A stretch of DNA of 64,000 nucleotides from Solea solea (Eukaryota > Chordata > Actinopteri > Pleuronectiformes > Soleidae), in assembly GCF_958295425.1 (NCBI RefSeq), contig NC_081143.1, forward strand, positions 13,706,094 to 13,770,093, given 5' to 3'. The translations under genes were made by a program, and so were the position numbers. Below, one piece after another: positions 46,001 to 58,118 of this stretch; the first letter of the stretch is position 1, and the number at the start of each line of letters is the position of its first letter. The notes under the pieces are model-generated. The model was not told where the DNA came from. It saw nothing but the letters and a program-made list of their open reading frames with translations, and did not search any database.

Positions 46001-49000
46001 ACAGCGTAGCCCATATCCACCGGGATGTTGTGCTCCTGTAGAAATACAGGAGGGTTATGTACATAAACAAAAAAAAGTTATAGTACATTTACAACTCTGG
46101 CAAAGGGCATGAGAGCACATAAACACACCACAACCAACAGTCTGACCTTGCAGAAGAAGCGTACGGTTTGTGTTGTGTTTGTTACGATGCTGGCCTTCAG
46201 GGCTAGAAATTAAACAAAAAAAAAAAAAATAGTTTGTGTACGCATGTTTGTGTGTGTGAGTGCGAGGGTGGATGTTGCTGGGTGCATCCCGCAGACTGAT
46301 GGTGTTGTCCTTGGCTCTGACACACACCTACACACACTGTCAGAGCTAAGCATCAACGGCCAGGGGATGAGGGAGTGGCATACGTATGTGTGTGTGTGTG
46401 TGCAATAGAGGTGAGGAATCACACTTTATGAGCCCATTCGCCTTCAGCAACTCGAACCAACACCCCCTTATTGTATTCTATGTGCGACATGACACCGTCA
46501 TACAACTCTGACATACACACACGCACACATATGTACGCCGTGTCAATATGTCATGCCAGCAAAACCGAGCAGAGCAGAGCAACAAACACACTTGACCTTG
46601 TGGACTTCAGATTAAAGAGGCTCAGGTGTGCCGATCCAAGTAAATGCATCACTCCGCACTGGGATATTTAACTCCAATTTGTTGCAGAAAATTAACACAA
46701 CACAGTAAAATCTCCAAGTTCAAACACACAGTTTTTGCTGACTGAGGTGTGAAAAGTTAATGGTCTTTTGTACGTTTGAGTGTGCCCAGCACACATTACT
46801 CACAAAGCATATTAATAAAGGTTATGCTAATATGTTGTAATCTGTATGCATGGAATATATCAGGAGTTAGAGGAGTTAGTGGTTCAGACCAAATTGTCTA
46901 TAACATTCAGGGTAGTACGGCTACGTAAACGAGAAAACACAAGTTCATGCTCAAAAAAGCTGCAGTTTTATTAACCAAACATGCAACAGAAGACAAAGCC
47001 ATGGTCTCAGGCAAACAACTAAAGTATAAACAAATTCAAAATGCTAATTAACAGCACATCAAGGTGGCTTCTTATACCCTTCCTAGCTCCACCCTAATTG
47101 GACTGGACTATTGGGACGGTAAAAGTAGGTAAACAGCAACAGACACAACAAATCAATAACCTTAATCCTGTGTAAAACGTGCAAAATATAAACAACAACA
47201 TTCAAAACCATGCTTTGAATGTCTCTGTGTAGTAAATTCACACACACACACCGCTTATCAGCCTCACTCTAAGGTCAGCTAACCACCCGCAGGTGGCTTC
47301 ACTGAACCTAAGTGCTCTAGGTGAAAAGGTTCCCCACCTTTTCACAGTGGCCTGGGGCAAAATATTGAACCCTCTGCCGAAATGTGCCCACAGAATGTAA
47401 ATAGGTGTGAATGCTGTGTTACAGAAAATAGGGCTGCATACGCACTAACTGTGTGTAAAGTACTTTGCCCAATCATGATCAAGTCAACTCAACTGGATAT
47501 CAAAAAAAAAACAACAGCCAAAAGCATTAAATCCAATACTATCCAAAATCCCTTAATCTGATTGAACTGCTTCACTAAACAAACAAGAAAATGTCGGCTG
47601 TTTATTTCTTCTCTATGGGAAAACAGTATTTGTTTTACAGTTAAAGCTTTGTGTCTCAGAAATGGCAGTGGGTAGGTGTGTTGTTAACAGCTTAGTTGTT
47701 TAAAAAATGTAAAAACTAACTTTATCAGACTGATATAGGTGTTGGTTGTAAACTCAAAGTTTGTGGTTTCTGACATCAAAAATATACGTTGTTCTGTTAC
47801 ATAGCCATATTTTCTTACATGGTGACATCAATAGAACTTTTAAAACATCGATTCTCTACTCAAGAGTAATGGCTATCATCTTTTCATACTGCTTTCTGGA
47901 TCCACACATGTCCCAGCTTGTGCCAGCAAGTGAATATTAAGAAAATGTGTTTGGTGAAATACCTCTTGTTCTAAACCTGTAACACATTTTCGAGAGAAAC
48001 CGAACAAACCGTAAATGAGTCTTTCAACAGTTTACATGAATGTCATGTTTGTAATTTGCCGTGACAAATACATTTCGGTTATATGTGCAAAACAGCGACG
48101 GATGCCCTTGAAGAAAAATGCAATTACGGGGAGCGAACGTGATTAAAAGGACACACAAAGAAGACAGCAACAACAGAATAGACAGCTGCAACAAACGTGT
48201 GCACATCCATCTCACCAGAGCAAACTCCTTGTTGAGGACCATCTGCTCCAGCAGGGACGACTCATTGTGGAAGAGGTGAGGCTGCATGTGGCTCCACATG
48301 TGAGGAAACCACCAGAACTCATCCACATATTTCAACAATAAATCGTCTCCCTCATCCTCCTCTGCTGTGCCTGCACAAACAAAAACCGACATGCACAGGG
48401 GAAAAAAAGGGACAAAGAGGACAAAGCGTGAAACTTGCACAGATGTACGAGTTCAGTTTTACACAGCTTCTCCCTGGTATAGGCTCACAGTATGTCTGGG
48501 TTGTTTTAAGGTAGCGGTCTGATACCATGGTGATGAAAAGTGATAATAATAGATGTGTTCTATTCGACATCACATTTTTTTGTTATTGCAATCATGTCAC
48601 CTCTGCAGTTCTTTAGATGGTGTCCTACTTTTTTTTTTCTCTTGGTGCACATTTAGACACTTAATCTAAAAATCACAAAAATCTGTCCTTGGGGCCACAA
48701 AAGAACTTTCAAGCAAACATGGGAGCATGTCAGAGCCGGTCAAGTATGAATTAAAATTGCACCTAGAGATAGTATGGGATTTAGAAAGATATTTTTTTAT
48801 GATAACCAGGAACATTTCTCACATATAACGTACACACACACACACACAAACAGTAATTGCTCATTTTGGATGTCTACAGAAAACCCCCTAAAATGAATGA
48901 AGTGGAGCACAAATCATTCAGCTTTAATTGTATATCAACATGTTACTTTTGGAACTGGATCCATTTTATTGAAAGAGAAATTAGCAGGGTAACTGCAGAA

Positions 49001-49320
49001 CTGCAAACATGACAGCCTCTCAACTTTAAAAATCAGCCTCTTCCGTCATTTGGAGTTTCGTTTTTTGCGTCTTCCCAATGTGACGAGCCATGAACCGCAG
49101 CTTGTACACCATACATTATCATAAGGTAAGAACAAAAAAAAATGCAGTCATTCTGCTGTGTATGGTATGTATAAAGCATTAGATTTGTGTGATTGCATAT
49201 AAACATTACAAACCTGTGTGGTAAAACTTCCCAGAGAAGCCAAGATTGAAGGTGAAGTTGGAGATCTGGGAACGCAGTTGTGTCTGAATATCGAGGAGAG
49301 CCTGTAGAAGGAAAGAAGGA

Positions 49321-49369
<49 letters not shown>

Positions 49370-50393
49370 GAGTCGAAGAACTACACAGCACAATACATCA
49401 GGTTTATCTCTCCCCAGCCCACACTTGCACAGACAAACACCTGATCTGAGTGATTCTTATGTCTCTCTCTTGTATATTATAGTGAACTCTTATTCGCCAG
49501 AGAACAAACTCCTGATGGCAGCAGTCACCAAAATGTGACTGGTGCAGCGAGTCGTTTTTCAGTTTTTTCTTATACTTGCTCTAGTGTCCGTGTCTGTCCT
49601 TAAAGTTACCTCCCCCCGGTTTCAATACTTGAATCAGGATTTTCTCCACTTATTTAATGACTTCATTAGTTTACTGGCCTTTAAACAAAGACTCTGTAAT
49701 GAGTGTTAACTAAAGAGAGTTGCAGAGTCACACACACCAACAGTAATGCGAGTTAATGAAGGTCAGTGCATTAGTAGCCTCTGGAGGGTGGGCTAATAAC
49801 CCCCCCACACACACTCCTCCCTTCTCATCATTCTTTCCATCCATCCCTAACATTAGCCCTCTCCCTCCCTCCTCTCCAGCTGCCTCCTCTCTTTTTGATA
49901 CACCCTCTGCACTTCCTTCTTCCTACTTCTGAGAACCTGCGGTCGCCTTAGTGCCCCCCCCCCCTTTCCCATTTGTCTTCCAACCCCCCTCCCTCTTCTG
50001 CGAACCTCCATCTCTCCCTCGCTTGCTCCGTGAAAATGTCACATTCTCAGGAGATGGGGCTGTTCTAATTTGAAAAGAAGGCTGAAGCAGCATGCAGGAA
50101 AGATCGCTCTTTTTCTTTCTTTCTTCCTACTTCTCTCCCCTTGCTCTTTCCCGTACAATCTCCCAACCCATCTTATCGCTCTCTATGCTCTTCTCACTGT
50201 TTGCTCTCGCACACATATTATGTTTATTTCAAAATATCATTACACTCCGTGTGTATTTCAATCTGCTTGGAGTGTCTGTTGGGCTACATCTCTGTTACCA
50301 GTCCGTGTCATGCTGCTTTTAATCGATCCCTACGAACCATCCATGATTTACAAGACCTGAGCAGTTGATGTCAGAGTAAGGAATCAGCTTCAC

Positions 50394-50425
<32 letters not shown>

Positions 50426-53400
50426 CCTCTGTCTCCATAACTAACAAATATACAGACACATGCACAGAGTCTTCATTATCTCTAATCTAATGGTGTTGAA
50501 GATGGCTGCATGCTGACAGATGTGCACAGCTCCCTAATCTGATCCCCTGTCTCCTCTGTTATGACATCCTCTACATCTTACACACACAAGCACACTCTCA
50601 CACACACACACGCGCACACACACACACACACACACAAGCATGCATGCATGCATGTGGATACAAAGACGTATGAATTAAAATGAAGTTTGCAGCTGAGTGC
50701 TTTGCATTATAACTCAATACACACTCCCTGATGCACCTGGTGGAGAGGCATTATTAACGCGTGTGTTGGTATCTGTGAAAGTTGGCTCAGGTGTGGGTCC
50801 AAGTGTGCAGTGTATTAGCTTAAACACCTCATTTGTATTCTGCTACCTAACATCCAAAGCCGAACACAGAAGAAGAGACAGGCGGGAATCTTTGGTGATA
50901 CCATGGAGCTGCCGCTTTTGCATGTTTTATTTCTGGCATCACAGGCAACATTCTATCGCCTTGATTTCTGACACTACGAGCAACTCAGATATTCTGTCAT
51001 TTGATCGAAGGACTTCGCCTGATAAACCATGTTAATTTAAAACCAGGCAACCACAAAAGCAGAACATGGTGTTTTGAAAGCAATAAGTTGAACTGACTAT
51101 TTATCGGCAGCTTTCTCTCAAACTGTACAGATCAGAGACCAACAACGTTTTCTGTTCCACAATTTCACCATATACTATATACTATAAAGTACACATAAGC
51201 TGCAGGTTATATAGCTACCATTTAAACATGAGTATAGAAAGGTACATTTTCAGACAGTCCGTTAATCCCAGTTAATCTAATGTTAGAAAGGTGTGGAAGC
51301 GGGGAGTTTTCAAATAGAGTTGTTCCGATTCCGATACCGGTATCGGAAATGCCTCCGATACTGCCGAAAATGTGGGTATCGGTATCGGCGAGTACTGGAG
51401 TCCATGCACCGATCCGATACCACGTTATTTAATAGAGCTCCGTTAGCTCTGACACAGTTCTTCTTCGCCGCTCTTGAAACAGTTGCGCTGTGCTGTTTTA
51501 GAGGCGTGAAGAAGAACGGATCACCCGACACCTGTAGACAAGGAGCTAACGTTAGCTCATCATGTCGACGGTTTGGCAGTATTTACCAGTTAGCTCTGTT
51601 AGCGTTGTTAGCTGCGCTAGCTCCGTTAGCGCGTCTAACGTCAAACTGGAGCGGCCCGTTTATTAAACGAAAAGAGCAGCGCTACAACTAACCAGCGTAC
51701 CTGTGTCCTGCGTATGTATGCCTCTGTTTTTAAAGTTTAACGTTACTTCAGAGACTCATTTTAACAATCTGGAGTCGAGTAAAAATGATGTCACGCGCGT
51801 CCTTTCCCGGTCAGTCGTCATGGAAACATGAAGCTCTGCCAGTGCTGCGGTGTTTGGACCAGAGTGAAAACAAACGTACAAGCTGAAAAACTAAATAACA
51901 TATCACTGGTAAAAATAAATGATGTCCATTTGCTGTATTCGTTCATGTTTTACAGAGGGTTTAACCTATATATATATATATATATATGTTTATTTCGGTC
52001 ATGTCAGTTAGATCACTCATCATCACACATCATCTTAGTGTAGTTTAAACAATACACATAACCAAAAGGGAAAGCCGGAGAAGCAAAAGCTTATCTAGTC
52101 CCGTCCCCATTACCCACAGAATACATATTTTCATCATACAATACATCATTTTTCTTTTTCTTATGACATTTTGACAAAAACATGTTTCAGCATCAGGTAG
52201 CACTCAGAGATGCAGTCTAGCTCTAGACAGTCAATCAGACTCCATGTATGTCAGCTGTTGTTTGGTTACATTTGCTTCCACTGCCGTATCCTCACGGTGT
52301 CTACAGATTTCTGTCTCTGACCTTTGTCATACTTTCCTCCTGGGTCATTCTGTATCGATTAATGGTCATCTCTACATACTTCTTTTTAAATACACTCCGT
52401 TTTGCTGATTTTTTCATCTCCTCATCCAGATTATTCCACTGTCTGACACCCGTGACTGATACGGTAAAGGATTTGGTGATGATAATCATATCACAGTCAT
52501 GCAGGCGTAGTATGATATATATTTTTTTATAACACACTGGTATCGGTATCGGTACTCGGTATCGGCCGATACCCACAGCACAAGTATCGGAATCGGTATC
52601 GGGAGGGAAAAAATGGTATCGGAACATCTCTATTTTCAAAGCTCTTCAGCCACCTCACAAAGATGACGACGTCAGGACCTTTCAGATTTAGTAGCGCAAA
52701 CTCAATATGTTATCTTGCCTACTCGGTGTGAGCGATTCTCCAGACAAATTACAGCTTCCTTGTAAGTTATTGTTTCAGGCAATAGGGTTTCATAGGCTGC
52801 TGCCATAGCACAGGATTTTCAGATAAACATGATCTGCATCCAGATAGAGGTAATCTGTGTCCACACCAATATGCCTATAAATGTATGTCACATGACCATT
52901 TGTCACATCAGCCAAGTCTGGCAGCGATTTAACTTCCACTGTCCACTGAAGAGCAGCTGTCCATCAATTTGGCTGTTGCTTCCATTTTAAGTGACTTGCT
53001 ACACGGAGCTCGTCCGGGCAAAAGTCGTTAGACACCATTACTAGATAGCCATCGCTCCTGGAACATGTTATCTGTTGCTCTGCATACTTCATCCAGATCA
53101 TGGAAATGAATGTGAGGAACTGCGTCATTGTTTCCAACGGTCTCCATTTTTGTCCGTCTATAATAAAACGCAGCGCTGAGCCAGCAGTATTTTAAATGCC
53201 AGCGTGACGTGGACAACATGTGCATTCTGGAGCCAAATGTATGCATTTTGTATATGAAACCAACAGTGTAGATGTAGCCTTAGTGTTAAATCTATAAATT
53301 ATTACCACACCACTATACCACAACCACAGAAGCGATAATGGGATGTTTTGTTGACACTCAATTGAACCACAAATTCAACACTGTGCGGGGGACATGATGT

Positions 53401-56400
53401 TAGTTTGCTGTCATCAAAAGTGAGGTCTACGATATAAGACCACTAATATCGATCACCATCAGGTAGAGGAAGAACTGTAGGTAAAATATGAACCCAGAAA
53501 TTAAAAAGGAGTCGACATCTAGGACAGAAACATATGTCAGAACCATGACTTTGATCTAGGATACTGGATACTGAGCCCAAGGCTGAACATATGGTTTAAA
53601 AATGGGGCATAAAAACGACCTCACAAGAAAGACGGTGGATTTAGATTAACAGTAGCATGTGAGATCTTGACAAGCCTAGTGCTGAAGGTAAACACACACT
53701 GGGATTAGCCATTAGTAATAGCCTTTTTATGGGCTATTTATGTGTCCAATCCCACAGCTGCCTAGTGTCAGAAGTACTGCCAGTTTGTTTCTATGTGAAG
53801 GCGACAGCATGTGAGTGTAAATTTGTTATGTCCCTGCGTGTGTGTGGGGTAAGAAGTGGAAGAAGTGCCAGCTAGATGTTGGGGTTCAAACAGATGGAAG
53901 ACAGGCATCTGGGCAGCTGGCATTCACTGCCTTTTACACACCCTCTACACCATCCACCTCTCCTCCCTATCCCCATTCTGTCATTCTTGCCTTTGTTTTC
54001 TTTTTCTTTTCTCTTTTCAGCACTAAGCCAGGCTACGAGACCTAAAATAACAAAAGTGATGATGAAAGAACTAATTTGTACAAGGGATTTTATACGGACA
54101 GATGGTAAGGTAGGTTTAGAGGAACAAGGAAATTAGGCATGTTTAAGAGGGTTTAGACTGTGTATAAAAGCAGGTCACAGTTTTTGAATTCTACAGGAGT
54201 GTCTGTATTTATTTGTGCATGGGTGTCAGTGCACGTATGAACACGAGACCAATAACTTTAACTGGGTCAGGCACAGGGTTGGGAGTAACGCCTTACAAAA
54301 GTAACAACAGTAGAGGAATACATTCATTTTTGTGGTAACAATGTAATGTCATTTTTGTAAAATAATGCTTTTACAACAACATGTAAATTCATGTCACAAA
54401 AATAAAGTAGTCCTTGTTTTGGTTGTGTGCCACTGCAGATAGGAGGCTCATATGGCTTAGATCACGGATAGAGACAGAATGTGTCACTGCGTCCGTGTGA
54501 AACGATGTCACTAATCATTTCTCACATCTCTAACCAAGTAGTTATTATTGCAAAAAACTCAACCAAAGTGCCTTCTAAAATAGACGTAACCTATTACTTT
54601 TAAACACAAGTAACAAATTATATGTAATATACTGTATATATATCCGTCACTGGTCAGATATCTTTATTTGGCGAGCAGAAGAAGCAGGTTGCCAGTCGAT
54701 GCCAGTCTTTGCTTCCACTTTCCTTTTGTGTCTCACTTCCATCCGTGCTCGTCACATTTGAGTCACCACAGCTTTTGGAGCATTTTTTACAAAATCATCT
54801 CTTCACTTGCGTTTACAGATCCAAGGTGCTTGTGATTGCTTTGGCATTGCTATGCTTACAATAAATTCTACTTTGGCAGCTCTTCAAGGGTTTTGAGCCT
54901 CAGTGATTGCGGAGACCGCAAAACCAGTCTCGTTTTTGTGAAATAAAAACGAGTGCCTCATTTTCAGATTTAATTTGGAGTAAAAACCTAGGAGTGCTTA
55001 CAAAAAAGATATTGAGATAATTCTCTTTTTGACAGATGTTTTCTTTAGGTTAGTCATTACAGTGACACTGCAATGCAATATCATTGTTCTGCTCTCTTGT
55101 ATATTATTTGTCTCTCTAACAACTCAACTTTTCCTACCCTGCAGGGTTGACTATGATATAATTTCACTTGTTCAGATCGGATGAGACAAGCACATATCAG
55201 GAAGCACCATGCTGAAAGTAATATCCTCTCCTCCTCTGCCGTCCTATAGATAGGTTATTCCATTCTTATTCTATTCTTCTTTCCTACCTGCAACTGTCAT
55301 TTAAAAAAAAACAACACACCAGTGCAGCCTCCAAGCATGAGAATGATGACTTGATCATCAGTAAAGTCAGTAAATGACGGGAAGCTTCTCTGTCACCTTT
55401 CTAAAGAGCCACCACTCTCAACCTAGCACTAATTACTTAATACCCATACCATATTAAGAGTGCCAGCCTTTGCCATGTGAATTATGCCGTGTGACAAATT
55501 AAAAGAAGGAGACTGCGTAGCTATTTCTCTCGTGACAAAAGGTCTTTTTCTTCTTTTCTCCAATTACTGCGAGACGCAGCTGTTTGTATCTTTCCTTCAT
55601 TACTTTGGTAATAGCATTCAGCAAAGTAATAAACAGATATGGAGTGAGCTCAGTTCCACTGACTTAATATACATCACAATATACTAAGCTTAAAGTTTAA
55701 CTCTAAGTAGAACTGCACAATAAACACTGCTCAACCCCAAAAAAACATTCAGGGAAGTCCGAATGTTGCCATTATTCAAGTTATAAACCAAGGTGATCAC
55801 CAAAAGACGAAAAAAGCTTTCGCCAGGACATTAATGCTGAAGCGCAATCATGCAGTTCTGTATGAAAATAACTACCTTGTAGGTGGATACAATATTAAAC
55901 AAGCTTTACTGTATGTTCCCTCCTCAAGGCAAAATAGCATATTATAGCTTATTACATGAAAGTAGTGATTATTTGACTTGCCAAATTAAAAAAAATAGTT
56001 TCTTTGGAAAAGCATGTTTTAATATCATTTACCAATTATTATGGTATAATGGATGGACTGCCACAATATTAAAAAGGCAAAGTGTGGGGAAATTCCTCCA
56101 AAATGACGACAAAAACATAACAAGACAATCTAACTTGAGCTTTCACAACTATGTAGGGAGAATTTGCACTTAACGTGTACGTAACACATGCATATGCATG
56201 TGCTATTTCACCTTAGATGACACCACTTAGGAAAACACCACGGGAAGGAAAAGAATACAAATGGGTTGCGCGAGAGAGGGGTTTGGGAAGGAATACAAAT
56301 AGGCCGGAGATAGTGACCAATGACTCAACCAAGGAGGGGTGAGGTGGAAGGTGAGCGGAGGAGGAAGACAGGGAGAATGACGGTGGCAATGAAGAGGGAT

Positions 56401-58080
56401 CTGAGACCCCCCCCCATGACCACTTCAAGCCGGAGGAGCGCAGCAAACCTACACACGAATTAAAAAACACAAGCACCAACGCAAGCACGTCATTGATGGG
56501 AGTTTTTGACAGGCATCATCCCTCATTTTGAGAAATTCCATCCGTTGGGTGCCTCCCTGTGAATCATTTTAATAGAGGAAATACAGCTGTGTGTGTGTGT
56601 GTGTGAGTATGCGTGCAGACACGAGATGGTGTAGGTATTGTTTGTCACCAGATGAACTCATAGGGTGAGTCTAATGAAGAGTGCAGAGAGAAGGAGGGTG
56701 GCATTTTAATTGGCCTCACTCTCTCCCGCTCTCTGGATCTCTCTCTTCTCCTCTCAGCAAGAACAGGAGATTGAATGTAGGCTTTTTAGAAGTAAGAGGG
56801 GATTTATAACTGTGGCAGTGTAAGTGCCATGTCTTACTAATTGGTAAATAACACATCCTGTTACATACGTTGACGCAGTGTTGCACATACGCTATGCTTG
56901 AAGCATGATAGGATAGGAGAGGATTAACATTCATCTAGTCTTTGCTAATAATCAGTCATGTGTCATATGTCAGACCGGGCTCCCAAAGTTGAACCTAATG
57001 TTTAATTGCTTAAAGCTATGAAGCTGTCATCTTTTACTTTGTGGAAAGTAACTTCCCGCGCTCATAATTTCGTCATTCTGTGAATCTTTTTAATGACATG
57101 AAAGGACATCTTTTAAGCTGTCACCTTCACTCACGGTGAAAGTACAGTACATTTGACACGTGGTCATCTAATATGAGTCATCCTTTCAACAGCTTTTCAC
57201 TGACGACTTGGTGGAGGGGAAAGACTCTCTGAAATCTCACTACCTAGAAACTAAACAGCCCCTGCATCACGACAAAAGACACTATTAAGTTAAGAAGAGT
57301 AAAATGATGTGGTTTTGATGCCCGTGCATGGTGCCCGTGCACATAAATCAAGCCCTCTTCAAACTGTAATCTGAAAACTCTAAATGAGGCTCTTCATTTC
57401 TAAGTGCAGGGCTGTTGCAAATCACCATGTTCCTGCTCCTGCACCTTCCCCATTCCCCTTGAGCATTTTGTTTCTCAGAAATCACAACGTTTGCTGCAAG
57501 CTCTTCCCCCCCCCCAAACACCATACTCCAACCTTCCCTCTTCTCACCCTCAAAATCCTTTCCTCTCTGTGATTGCCAACTGTCCTGGAGGAGAAGAAAT
57601 ATGAAGGAGGAATATGGAGGTGTTAGTGTGTCAAATGGCATCACTCTCTTTTAATGCCCCTCTCTCGATATGTCTCTCCATCTGGGCCTCTTTGCCACAC
57701 TTCCATCCACATCTCCTTGTCCTTCTGTTATGGCACTGGTTCACCCTCATGTATATTTATGCCATGAAGCAGAAGAGTCAGACAGATTTAAAATGAAAAC
57801 TCAAACAAGAGAGTACATGTGTGCTCATTTTGTGAACCCACATGTGCACGGGTGAGTGTGAATTGTGTGAGTGTGTGAATATACACTCTTTTATCCTTTT
57901 TGGATACAAGTAAGTGTATTCAAATGCAAGGATGGAATTGCTCTCCACTTGACCACCCGCCGCACTCCTGTTTTCTCAGCTTCACTTTCAGCCACAGACG
58001 ACCGCTTTGTCTCTGTCTCATGGGACAGGTGTCAGCCACTGATGGAAAGTGACATTCTAATCTAAAGTGCTGAATCAGAA

Positions 58081-58118
<38 letters not shown>

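Noticed and set aside
51293..51691. 132-residue open frame as a possible gene
   Set aside because: It spans the end of the hAT-like element and its GGTATCGG repeats, giving Arg/Tyr-rich nonsense with no domain.
55883..56173. 96-residue frame in the largest ndst3 intron
   Set aside because: AT-rich composition, no start context, no recognisable domain and no splice structure; likely chance.
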